A stretch of DNA of 64,000 bases from Formivibrio citricus (lineage in GTDB: Bacteria; Pseudomonadota; Gammaproteobacteria; Burkholderiales; Chitinibacteraceae): positions 1-64,000 of the forward strand of contig NZ_FOVE01000002.1 of NCBI RefSeq assembly GCF_900115065.1, read 5' to 3'. The translations under genes and the position numbers were made by a program. Under the pieces are notes generated by a model. The model was not told where the DNA came from, searched no databases, and saw only the letters and a program-made list of their open reading frames with translations. Below, piece after piece: positions 20,137 through 27,519 of this stretch (its first letter is position 1; every line of letters begins with the position of its first letter).

Positions 20137-21175
20137 CCGCCTTGATCTGATTGGCCTCAAAGATGCCGCCCGCAACCGTTGGCCGGGAATTCTGCAAGCG
20201 GCTGGCGTTGATCCTAAACACCTGCGCAACAAGCACGGCGCTTGCCCGGTGTGCGGGGGCAAGGATCGTTTCCGCTTCACCGATAAGGATGGCCGGGGCT
20301 GCTATGTGTGCAACAAGTGCCGCCCGGACGGCGGCGACGGCTTCCACTTGCTGGCCGCGTTCCGCTCCTGTTCCTTTATCGAAGCCGCCCGCTTTGTTTC
20401 GGACTATCTGGGCGGCGCTGCTGTAACGGCAACCGCGCCAAGTCCGGAAGAATTGGCGCGGCGCAAAGAGCGGGAGGACGCCGAGCAGAAACGCGCTTGG
20501 CTGAATAACCGGGCGGTCAATTTATCCACTTGGCGGCAGGCGCACCCGGTTATGCCCGGTTCTCCTGTCGGCCTGTATCTGCGCAACCGTGGCTTGAGTC
20601 TGGCCGAGTATCCGCAAGCCCTGCGCTTCCATCCTTGCCTGCCGTATTGGGACCGGGGTGAGGATGGCAAACCGATCAAGCTGGGCGACTTCTGCGGCAT
20701 GGTGGCCGCCGTGCAAGCGCCGGATGGCGCTCTGGTGGCCGTGCATAAAACCTATCTGACTGGCGCAGGGCGCAAGATCGACGCGCCCAGCCCCAAGAAG
20801 ATGAGCAAGCCCAGCGGCCCGCTTGCTGGTGCGGCCTGCCGCCTGTTCCCTGCCGGGGAAAAACTTGCCATCTGTGAGGGGATAGAAACCGGGCTGGCCG
20901 TGCATCTGGGGTCCGGGCTTCCGGTTTGGGCCGGGCTGAATGCCTTTGGTCTTTCACAAATGGTGCTGCCGCCCGAGGCCCGCCAAGTGTTCATCTATGC
21001 CGACCACGATGAAAACGGCACTGGCCAGAACGCAGCCAAGACCCTTGCGGACCGACTGACCCAAGAAGGCCGCAGCGTGCGGATTCTGCTGCCCGGTAAA
21101 CCCGGCTGGGATTGGCTGGACGTATGGAATGCACGCGCCAGCAATGACCCGCAAAACGAAAAGGACGCCGCATGA
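20129..21175 (+). CDS. Zinc-finger/TOPRIM primase (P4 alpha-like N-terminal half)
   Basis: A 348-residue primase. The N-terminal P4-type zinc finger has Cys39, Cys42, Cys58, Cys61 and Cys64 in ACPVCGGKDRFRF and CYVCNKC. The C-terminal TOPRIM part shows ICEGIETGLAV and FIYADHDENGTG, with the acidic residues expected for metal binding. In P4 these activities are fused to a helicase in the alpha protein; here the helicase-like ATPase is the next gene, coupled by an ATGA overlap. The ATG at 20129 has AAGGGGG upstream. It would prime element replication. Confidence 0.9.
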   Translation: MNNRLDLIGLKDAARNRWPGILQAAGVDPKHLRNKHGACPVCGGKDRFRFTDKDGRGCYVCNKCRPDGGDGFHLLAAFRSCSFIEAARFVSDYLGGAAVTATAPSPEELARRKEREDAEQKRAWLNNRAVNLSTWRQAHPVMPGSPVGLYLRNRGLSLAEYPQALRFHPCLPYWDRGEDGKPIKLGDFCGMVAAVQAPDGALVAVHKTYLTGAGRKIDAPSPKKMSKPSGPLAGAACRLFPAGEKLAICEGIETGLAVHLGSGLPVWAGLNAFGLSQMVLPPEARQVFIYADHDENGTGQNAAKTLADRLTQEGRSVRILLPGKPGWDWLDVWNARASNDPQNEKDAA

Positions 21176-23013
21176 CAGCCGACCACGATTTGCTGCAAAA
21201 CCCCGAATCCGCCCCCTTGGTAGACCAGCCCCAGCCGAGTGCAACACCTGCCGCCCGTCCAGCCAAAGCCAAGAAACCGCCCAAGCCGAAAACCGCAACC
21301 GTTGCCGGCGATGCGACATTTGTCCCGCAACCGGATGGCGTGTATATCCAGCGTGGCGATACCGAACCCCGCAAGCTATGCGGCCCACTAGAAATCGTGG
21401 CGCAATTGCGCGATGCCAATGGCAGCGGCTGGTGTGTACTGGTCAAGCTGACCGACTTGGACGGCCAGACCAAAACGCACCAGATACCCCGCGCCCGTTT
21501 GGTGTCCGATCAATCCACGCGAGTCATTGAAGAGCTGGCCGAGCTGGGGCTATGGCTGTCATCGGCCAAGGATCGGAATGCAAACCTGATGCTGTACCTG
21601 CAAACCGGCACCGATGCGCCCCGCGCCCGCAAGATCGAGCGCACCGGCTGGCATGAATCGGCCTTTGTCTTGCCGGATGAAGTGATCGGCCCGACTGCCG
21701 AAAACCTGATCTACCAAGGGGCCGGCAAGCCGCCGATTGCGCTGGCCGGTACGCTGGAAGGCTGGCGCGATGGCGTGGCGAAGTATGCGCCGGGTAATCC
21801 GCTGTTACTGCTGGCACTGGGGGCGGGCTTTGCTGGTCCGCTGGTGCGGCTGACCGGGTTGGATTCTGGGGGCTTCCACTTCTACGGCGACAGCAAGGCC
21901 GGCAAGTCCACCATTTGCGACATGGCGGCCAGTATCTGGGGCAACCCGAAAGACTACCGCATGAGCTGGAAGGCGACGGCGGTAGGGATCGAGTACGCCA
22001 GCGCCAGCTATAACGATCTGCCTTTCCTGCTGGATGAAATCAACCTGGCTGAGCCCCGTGAAGTGGATAGCGTGGTGTACCTGATCAGTCAAGGCAAGGG
22101 CAAGGCGCGGGGCAAGGATAGCGGCGGGCTGCGCGACTTCGCCCGCTGGTGCTGCTTTGCCATATCGAACGGCGAGCAAGACCTTGCCACGGTTATCAGA
22201 CAGGCCGGCAAAACAATCAAGGCCGGCCAAGCGGTGCGGCTGCTGTCGATCCCCGCCCGCCGAAGTGTTGGCGCGTTCGATGATCTGCATGGGTATCAGG
22301 ATGCTCCCGCGCTGTGCGCCAAGCTGGCGACCACTGCGGCCCAGCACCACGGCGCAGCCGGTCAAGCCTTCCTTGCCCGCCTGACCGCTGAGGATATGGA
22401 AACCAAGAAACAGGAAATCCGCCGGGCCTTGCATAAGTTTGCCGAGCGTTGCGTCCCGGAAGGCGCGAGCGCCCAAGTGCGCCACGCAGCGCATTACTTC
22501 GCCTTGGCAGGCTATGCCGCCGAGCAAGCTACGCTCTACGGGTTGACTGGCTGGGATTTGCTGACCGCATGGGAGGCCGCTTGCGGCTTGTTTGAGGATT
22601 GGCTTGCCCAGCGTGGGGGAGCCGGAAACGAGGAAGATAGGCAGATTATCCGCCAAGTACAGGCGCACTTTGAGCAGCACGGGGAAGGCCGTTATGCCGA
22701 TCTGGCCCGTAATGTGCAAAACGATAATCACGCCCCCAAAACCCTGATGCGCTGCGGATTCCGGGAAACGGAAACCGGCAGCGTCAATGGCGAGGAAGTA
22801 TCAAAGACAACCTATTATGTCCTGCCGCAAGCATGGACCGGGGAAGTCCTGAAAGGCTTTGATCCACGCAAGGCAAACCGGCTACTGGTCGATCTAGGAA
22901 TCTTGCTGCCGGGTGGCGATGGCAAGGCATCAAGACAAAAAGCCGTGCCGGGAATGGGGAAGCCGCGTGTGTATTGGGTATCGCCCAAGCTATGGGAATG
23001 GGGCGAGGATTGA
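21172..23013 (+). CDS. DUF927 helicase-like ATPase
   Basis: A 613-residue protein with a Lys/Pro-rich N-terminal tail (about 45 residues) and a DUF927 domain. Walker A GDSKAGKST lies near residues 239-247 and Walker B FLLDEIN near 286, followed by SQGKGKARG and a sensor-like WCCFAISNGE. DUF927 proteins on phage-like elements pair with TOPRIM primases and are taken as replicative helicases. It starts in the primase stop codon (ATGA) and ends 75 nt before iteron block B, the likely binding region of the replication proteins. Confidence 0.9.
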   Translation: MTADHDLLQNPESAPLVDQPQPSATPAARPAKAKKPPKPKTATVAGDATFVPQPDGVYIQRGDTEPRKLCGPLEIVAQLRDANGSGWCVLVKLTDLDGQTKTHQIPRARLVSDQSTRVIEELAELGLWLSSAKDRNANLMLYLQTGTDAPRARKIERTGWHESAFVLPDEVIGPTAENLIYQGAGKPPIALAGTLEGWRDGVAKYAPGNPLLLLALGAGFAGPLVRLTGLDSGGFHFYGDSKAGKSTICDMAASIWGNPKDYRMSWKATAVGIEYASASYNDLPFLLDEINLAEPREVDSVVYLISQGKGKARGKDSGGLRDFARWCCFAISNGEQDLATVIRQAGKTIKAGQAVRLLSIPARRSVGAFDDLHGYQDAPALCAKLATTAAQHHGAAGQAFLARLTAEDMETKKQEIRRALHKFAERCVPEGASAQVRHAAHYFALAGYAAEQATLYGLTGWDLLTAWEAACGLFEDWLAQRGGAGNEEDRQIIRQVQAHFEQHGEGRYADLARNVQNDNHAPKTLMRCGFRETETGSVNGEEVSKTTYYVLPQAWTGEVLKGFDPRKANRLLVDLGILLPGGDGKASRQKAVPGMGKPRVYWVSPKLWEWGED

Positions 23014-23088
23014 CGGCTAGCGCTGTCTGGTGCGGCGGGGTTTCGAGTATGAAACAGGGGCGGAAATATCCACCCCTTTGCTATTTCT

Positions 23089-23207
23089 GGACGCGTTTGG
23101 ACAATCAAGGTGTTACCAGTAACACCAACTGCAACACCAGCAACACAAAAAATATCGATATAAATCAATGCGGTAACACCAGTAACACCGGTAACACCAA
23201 AAAACGG
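23089..23207 (+). repeat. Iteron block B (inverted copy of block A)
   Basis: A 119-nt block matching the reverse complement of 17001-17119 (7 mismatches, no gaps). It contains tandem GGTAACACC AGTAACACC GGTAACACC, the dyad GGTGTTACCAGTAACACC and degenerate GCAACACC units. It lies just downstream of the primase-helicase pair, the position of crr in P4. Confidence 0.85.
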
Positions 23208-23752
23208 ACAGGGTGGGGGTAGGCTGCGGCGCTGCTGAGGCGCTTGCAAGGATAAATTCGCGGCAATTCTGGCGGGTGATCGGGTTACTGAAATGTTTGG
23301 GCGGGAGGTGTTCCAGTGCAGTCCAGTGCGATCCATTCAACCGGGTAAAGGGGCGCTTGGTTGGTGGCTTGCCTGTTTGCCTGCCAAGGTGTCCGGGTCC
23401 TTCCAGTACCTTCCTACGCGGGTAATTCTAGCCCCGTTCTAGGGGTACAAAGCAGCCTAGAAAGTTACTGAAATCCACGGTGTTTTGTAGTCGGTGGCCT
23501 TGTCTGCTTGGGCTGACTACATGACAGAGAGGGGGGGGTAAAAAGTCTGGGCCGACCAGTCCAAGACCGACCGGTTAAGCGTTCTTTCATGGGGAGTGAT
23601 TTTCAGGGGGAGGGGGGTTAAATTTGCAGAGTGCTGGTGCGATTGATCGTCCTGATTTTGATTGAACCCCCGGCCTGCAGCCTGATCGTGCGGCAGCGTT
23701 TGCCCCTGTTGATCTGGTGAGCAGGTTTTAGCCAAGAGGGGAAAGCCGGGCA

Positions 23753-23790
23753 GGCAGGCAGTTTGGGGAAGCCCCCTTCCCTTGCCTGCC
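23753..23790. repeat. Long hairpin
   Basis: Outer arms GGCAGGCA and TGCCTGCC enclose inner arms GGGAAG and CTTCCC. It has no T-tract, so it is not a classical terminator. It could be a processing, origin or protein-binding structure. Confidence 0.7.
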
Positions 23791-23962
23791 TTGGGTCCCT
23801 CTACGGAAGTTGCCTATACGGGTCAGGCAGGCGCGATGCGATTCTAGTCAGGGGGTTGTGTATAGGGGGTTATACCGTACGGCAGTAAACTCCAGTGAAC
23901 GACTACGGATCAATACACTAGTAATTTTCAACATGTGCAAATTAGTTGCAGCCGATGAAATT

Positions 23963-23987
23963 CGGATACATAATGAACTTGTATCCG
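23963..23987. promoter_or_regulatory. Inverted repeat upstream of the pemK-like gene
   Basis: CGGATACA, 9 nt, TGTATCCG. A perfect 8-bp dyad in AT-rich DNA about 125 nt before the toxin-like gene; it could be an operator. Inference only. Confidence 0.4.
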
Positions 23988-24030
23988 GTTAATCCGGTTG
24001 GAGTCTGGCTCCCGAAAGGTGAGGCAGCGG

Positions 24031-24067
24031 CGCGGGGGTGGCGATAACAAGCTACCCCGCGTTTTTT
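24031..24067 (+). terminator. Terminator before the pemK-like gene
   Basis: CGCGGGG pairs with CCCCGCG, followed by six T. A second perfect 8-bp hairpin, AGCCGCCC/GGGCGGCT, follows at 24072-24089. Placed before the toxin gene, they may attenuate it or insulate it. Confidence 0.75.
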
Positions 24068-24112
24068 GTAGAGCCGCCCACGGGCGGCTTTGCTTTATCC
24101 GAAACAAAAACA

Positions 24113-24511
24113 ATGCCACTTAATCATTTTTATCCAAAGCCAGGCCACATTCTGTTATGCGACTTTACTAGGGGATTCATTGAGCCCGAGATGGTAAAGC
24201 GCCGGCCAGTGGTTGTTATTTCTCCTGCAAGTACTCACTCCCGCAAGCTATGCACTGTTGTGCCGCTATCAACTACCGCGCCTGATCCTGCTCAAGACTG
24301 GCATTACCTCTTGCGAAATAACCCATGTCCCGACACTTTGGCATACGCGCAGATATGGGCCAAAGGGGATATGCTTTATACCGTCAGTTTTGAACGACTC
24401 GACAAACTGCATCGCCGTACAAGAAATGGGCGCGAGTATTACGCCCCTCTTATGGATAAAGGGGATTATTCTGGGGTCCTAGCTGCGGTAAAAGCGTACC
24501 TACCACTTTAA
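24113..24511 (+). CDS. PemK/MazF-family toxin-like protein
   Basis: A 132-residue protein of the PemK/MazF fold, whose members are mRNA-cutting toxins. The motifs PKPGHILLCDF, MVKRRPVVVIS and KLCTVVPLSTT correspond to the conserved strands and the Arg-Pro-Val-Val segment. No antitoxin gene is visible on either side, which is unusual for this class. The frame extends upstream to 24038 through two hairpins, but ATG 24113 gives a normal N-terminus; no clear ribosome site precedes it. It is the last gene before attR. Confidence 0.85.
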   Translation: MPLNHFYPKPGHILLCDFTRGFIEPEMVKRRPVVVISPASTHSRKLCTVVPLSTTAPDPAQDWHYLLRNNPCPDTLAYAQIWAKGDMLYTVSFERLDKLHRRTRNGREYYAPLMDKGDYSGVLAAVKAYLPL

Positions 24512-24539
24512 GTTTCGGCGAGGTAAGCAACACCTTGCC

Positions 24540-24558
24540 GGGGGTATTTATGGGGGTA
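24540..24558 (+). repeat. Right GGGGTA paired box (possible integrase arm site)
   Basis: GGGGGTAT, 5 nt, GGGGTA, with the same layout and spacing as 15657-15675 near attL. It lies 56 nt inside the attR repeat. Confidence 0.5.
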
Positions 24559-24613
24559 CATTTTAAAAAGCAAAAATGGCTAACCAAGCAAAACAGCCAC
24601 TTGTACAGCAAAC

Positions 24614-24640
24614 TTCGATAGCCATTCGGTCCACAGATCA
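24614..24640 (+). other. attR
   Basis: A 27-nt imperfect direct repeat of attL with core CATTCGGTCCACA at 24623-24635. The bases after the core are host DNA that followed tRNA-Ala before integration, as shown by the tRNA terminator directly behind it. Confidence 0.9.
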
Positions 24641-24673
24641 AAAAAAGGGTTGGCATACCGCCAACCCTTTTTT
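24641..24673 (+). terminator. Original host terminator of tRNA-Ala
   Basis: AAAAAAGGGTTGG, loop CATACCG, CCAACCCTTTTTT: a perfect 13-bp stem. It starts 6 nt after the attR core, where a tRNA terminator should be in the uninterrupted chromosome. Confidence 0.9.
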
Positions 24674-24695
24674 CATCAACCTGTGCAATGCAATT

Positions 24696-24723
24696 AAAAA
24701 GCGGAGGAATCCCTCCGCTTTTT
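24696..24723. terminator. Bidirectional terminator downstream of rpoH
   Basis: AAAAAGCGGAGG, loop AATC, CCTCCGCTTTTT: a perfect 12-bp stem with A and T tracts on both sides, serving rpoH on the minus strand. Confidence 0.93.
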
Positions 24724-24741
24724 GTAAAACATTTCAAATTT

Positions 24742-25599
24742 TCAAACCGTTGCCGGCAGAAGCAACTGCTTCATCTTCTGCAGCGCCTTGACCTCGATCT
24801 GGCGGATGCGTTCGGCCGAGACGTTGTATTCAGCGGCGAGGTCGTGCAGGGTCAGGCTTTCGCCTTCGTCGGCCAGCCAGCGGGTTTCCACGATGCGGCG
24901 GCTGCGTTCGTCGAGACTTTCCAGTGCGCCTTGCAGCCCTTCGGATTGCAGGTGATCGAAGGCGCGGCGCTCCAGCGCCCTGCCGGGCTCGCTTTCGTGA
25001 TCGGCCAGCCAGTCGATTGGGGCAAAGCCTTCGTCGTCGCCTTCATCGGCCATGAGCGCCACATCCTGGCCGCTCATGCGCGTTTCCATCTCCAGCACTT
25101 CTTCGGGCTTGACGCCAAGATCGTCGGCGATCTGCTGGGCTTCCTTGTGGGTCAGCGCGGCAAAGCCGGTTTTCATCGAGCGCAGATTGAAGAACAGCTT
25201 GCGCTGCGCCTTGGTCGTCGCCACGCGGACCAGACGCCAGTTGCGCAGGATGTATTCGTGGATTTCGGCCTTGATCCAGTGTACGGCGAACGAGAACAGG
25301 CGTACGCCGCGATCCGGCTCGAAGCGCTTGACCGCCTTCATCAGTCCGATGTTGCCTTCCTGGATCAGGTCGGCTTGGGGCAGGCCGTAGCCGGAATAGC
25401 CACGGGCAATTGAAACCACCACGCGCAGGTGCGAGAGTACCAGTTGGCGCGCGGCCTCCAGATCGTTGTGTTCTTGCAGGCGGGTCGCCAGTTCGACCTC
25501 CTCTTCTGCGGTCAGCAACGGAATGGTATTGACGCGCAGGATGTAGCTCTCGATGCTGTCACCGGCGGACAGTACGGGTAGGGTTAGCGCGGTTCCCAT
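24742..25599 (-). CDS. rpoH: RNA polymerase sigma factor RpoH (sigma-32)
   Basis: The heat-shock sigma factor directing RNA polymerase to chaperone and protease promoters. At 285 residues it has normal length. Region 2 reads DLIQEGNIGLMKAVKRF and VHWIKAEIHEYILRNW, followed by the RpoH box TTKAQRKLFFNLRS, which separates it from RpoD. Region 4 ends with LTLHDLAAEYNVSAERIRQIEVKAL. The ATG at 25599 is preceded by AGGAGAATTG. A CIRCE-like operator lies about 120 nt upstream, which may link its expression to HrcA. Confidence 0.97.
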   Translation of the reverse strand: MGTALTLPVLSAGDSIESYILRVNTIPLLTAEEEVELATRLQEHNDLEAARQLVLSHLRVVVSIARGYSGYGLPQADLIQEGNIGLMKAVKRFEPDRGVRLFSFAVHWIKAEIHEYILRNWRLVRVATTKAQRKLFFNLRSMKTGFAALTHKEAQQIADDLGVKPEEVLEMETRMSGQDVALMADEGDDEGFAPIDWLADHESEPGRALERRAFDHLQSEGLQGALESLDERSRRIVETRWLADEGESLTLHDLAAEYNVSAERIRQIEVKALQKMKQLLLPATV

Positions 25600-25943
25600 G
25601 ATTCAATTCTCCTGATACCAAGAGCCTATTCCTGCAGGCTGCTCGGCCTTCCGCATTTGCTTGGGCGTCTTCTGCTGAAGTAGGCTCTGAAGCGCCGGGG
25701 CACCCCGGCAAATTCATTCTATCACTCGCAACCTTCGAGTGCTAAAGATGCGGAAAGTTCACGTATGCATTCCAGCACAACGGCGCTTGGATTGCATGGC
25801 AATTATTCCAATGAGGCCGATAGCCCGACTCAATTCGCGGCGGCTCTCAAAACCTGTTCACGCTCTGTCGCGGACGCCGTCAGCGGGGCGAAGAGCAGCG
25901 CATGAGCCCCGATCACGGCTTCGTAGCAAGATAGTGAAGGTTT
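25600..25943. other. rpoH upstream region
   Basis: The 344-nt gap between rpoH and ftsX holds the CIRCE-like operator (25719-25745) and a GC-rich hairpin (CCGGGG/CCCCGG near 25696-25708) in the leader. I see no gene; a 98-codon frame crossing it has no ribosome site. Confidence 0.6.
25719..25745 (-). promoter_or_regulatory. CIRCE-like operator upstream of rpoH
   Basis: Read on the minus strand: TTAGCACTC, 9 nt, GAGTGATAG. One arm is perfect and the other has two changes from the CIRCE consensus. TAGAAT at its downstream edge can serve as -10, with TTAGCA as a -35 18 nt upstream, so HrcA binding would cover the promoter. Confidence 0.7.
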
Positions 25944-26846
25944 TCAGAGGAGTTTCCGCAAATGCTGCCACACCGCCAGCCAGGCTCCGAACAGGCAGAG
26001 CAGGGTGGTCGCAGCGCAGACCAAGGCAATGCTGACCAAGCCCGGAGTGGTCAGCGCGAATTGCTGGCCATAGGCGGTGGCCAGTTCCCGCACGGCCGGA
26101 TTCAGCCGCCACAGCGCCAGTGCCACAATGCCGCAGGCCAGCAAGCCGCCGCCCAGCCCTTGCGCGATGGCGAAGTGGATGAACGGTCGGCGGATGAAGG
26201 CATCGGAGGCGCCGATCAGCTTGGAAACCTCGATTTCATCCTGACGGGTCAGGATCTGCATGCGGATGGTGTTGCCGGTGATCAGCACCAGCGCCAGCGC
26301 CAGCAAGACCGCGATGGCATCGAATACCGCGCGCCCCAGCGCCAGCAATCGTTCCAGCCTGCGCGCCCAGGCGGAATCAAGCTGGGCTTCGTCGACGCCA
26401 GCCTTGACGGCGAGTTCCTTTTGCAGCGTTTCCAGCGTCTCGGCCTGGTTGCTTTTTGCTGTGAAGATGATCGCATCGGGCAGCGGGTTGTCCGGCAGCC
26501 CGGCCAGCAGGTCGCCCATGCCGGTCGATTGCTGCATTTCCTTGAGCGCCTCGTCTCTGGAAACGAAGCGGTGGCGGGCGATGCGCGCATCCTTGCCGTC
26601 GAGTTCGCGCAGGGCCTTGATTTCCCCTTCCGTCGCGCTTGAGCGCAGGAAAACCGTGATCTGCGATTCGACCGGCATCCGTCCCGCGACGCCGGACAGG
26701 CTGGAAATGACCAGCCACAGCGCCAGCGGGAAAGCCGCAGCGACTGCGATGACCAGGAGATTGAGCAGGCTGGTGAGCGGCTGGCGCAGCATGCCGCCGA
26801 GCGTGCGTTTGAAAGCCAGCCAGTGTTGACGGAACCAGTTTTTCAT
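25944..26846 (-). CDS. ftsX: Cell division protein FtsX
   Basis: The 300-residue membrane partner of FtsE. It has four hydrophobic segments: one near residues 25-50, then three C-terminal ones, including AIAVLLALALVLITGNTIRMQ. A periplasmic domain lies between the first two. FtsEX controls peptidoglycan hydrolases at the septum. FRQHWLAFKRTLGGMLRQP at the N-terminus is typical. It begins 10 nt after the ftsE stop on the minus strand. Confidence 0.95.
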   Translation of the reverse strand: MKNWFRQHWLAFKRTLGGMLRQPLTSLLNLLVIAVAAAFPLALWLVISSLSGVAGRMPVESQITVFLRSSATEGEIKALRELDGKDARIARHRFVSRDEALKEMQQSTGMGDLLAGLPDNPLPDAIIFTAKSNQAETLETLQKELAVKAGVDEAQLDSAWARRLERLLALGRAVFDAIAVLLALALVLITGNTIRMQILTRQDEIEVSKLIGASDAFIRRPFIHFAIAQGLGGGLLACGIVALALWRLNPAVRELATAYGQQFALTTPGLVSIALVCAATTLLCLFGAWLAVWQHLRKLL

Positions 26847-26856
26847 TGCCGTCTCC

Positions 26857-27510
26857 TTATGCCGTGAACTGGCCGTTTTTCAGGCGCAGGATGCGGCGGC
26901 CGTAGTCCGCCATCAGGGATTCGTCGTGCGCCGAAATGACCAGCGTCACCCCGACCTGATGGAAGGAGCGGAACAGTTCGAGAATATCGTTCGCGTAATC
27001 GCGGTCGAGGTTGGCGGTCGGCTCGTCCGCGAGCAGGATCGCAGGGCGGTGTACCACGGCGCGGGCGATGCACAGGCGTTGCTGTTCGCCGCCGGAGAGC
27101 GTGACCGGGTTGAGCTTTTCCTTGCCGGAGAGACCGACCTTGTCCAGCGCCGCCAGCACGCGCCGCCGCGCTTCCTGCCCGTCGAAACCGAGGATGTCGA
27201 GCGGCAGGCGTACGTTGTCGTACACGCTGCGGTCGAACAGGATCTTGTGGTCCTGGAAAATCAGGCCGATGTTGCGGCGGATGAACGGGATCGAACTGCG
27301 GCGCATGCTGCCGACGTTCTGCCCGTTCACCAGCACCGCGCCGCCGGTGGGCCGCTCGATGCCGGCGATCAGCTTGAGGATGGTCGATTTGCCTGCGCCG
27401 GAATGCCCGGCCAGGAACAGCAGCTCACCGGTCTGGATCTCGAACGAGAGGTTCTTCAATGCGTCGAAGCCGCCGGGGTAGCGCTTGGAAACTTGCTGGA
27501 ACTGGATCAT
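26857..27510 (-). CDS. ftsE: Cell division ATP-binding protein FtsE
   Basis: The 217-residue ABC ATPase subunit of FtsEX. Walker A GHSGAGKST, signature LSGGEQQRLCIARA, Walker B ILLADEPTANLD and the switch His in VISAHDE are all present. It starts MIQFQQVSKRYPGG and lies 9 nt downstream of a GNAT gene, in the run ftsY-GNAT-ftsE-ftsX. Confidence 0.96.
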   Translation of the reverse strand: MIQFQQVSKRYPGGFDALKNLSFEIQTGELLFLAGHSGAGKSTILKLIAGIERPTGGAVLVNGQNVGSMRRSSIPFIRRNIGLIFQDHKILFDRSVYDNVRLPLDILGFDGQEARRRVLAALDKVGLSGKEKLNPVTLSGGEQQRLCIARAVVHRPAILLADEPTANLDRDYANDILELFRSFHQVGVTLVISAHDESLMADYGRRILRLKNGQFTA

Positions 27511-27519
27511 GAGGTCATC

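Larger units (their letters stand above)
23208..24112. other. Noncoding right arm of the element
   Basis: About 900 nt without a convincing gene. It contains poly-G stretches (23531, 23606 and 23614 areas), a GGGGTA box near 23441, the strong hairpin at 23753-23790, a GTATA/TATAC dyad at 23860-23875, the inverted repeat at 23963-23987 and two hairpins at 24031-24089. Frames of 60-82 codons lack ribosome sites. It may hold replication or regulatory signals, or be a decayed cargo slot. Confidence 0.6.
15529..24635. mobile_element. P4-like integrative element in tRNA-Ala
   Basis: A 9.1-kb insertion between direct repeats at the 3' end of tRNA-Ala. Gene order is integrase, iteron block A, P4-type immunity leader, RadC-like gene, DUF6387-like gene, AlpA regulator, unknown gene, primase, helicase-like ATPase, iteron block B, a noncoding stretch and a PemK-like toxin. 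Primase, helicase, AlpA and the immunity leader are features of P4-type satellites. No capsid-size, psu-like, portal, tail, relaxase or type IV secretion genes are present, so mobilisation would need a helper. Internal genes are more AT-rich than their chromosomal neighbours, most clearly the DUF6387-like one. Confidence 0.88.

Noticed and set aside
22974..23222. 82-codon plus-strand frame across block B
   Set aside because: It starts inside the helicase gene and its repetitive C-terminus is an iteron artefact.
23810..23992. 60-codon frame upstream of the PemK-like gene, considered as antitoxin
   Set aside because: No ribosome site, no antitoxin-like composition, and it runs through dyad repeats.
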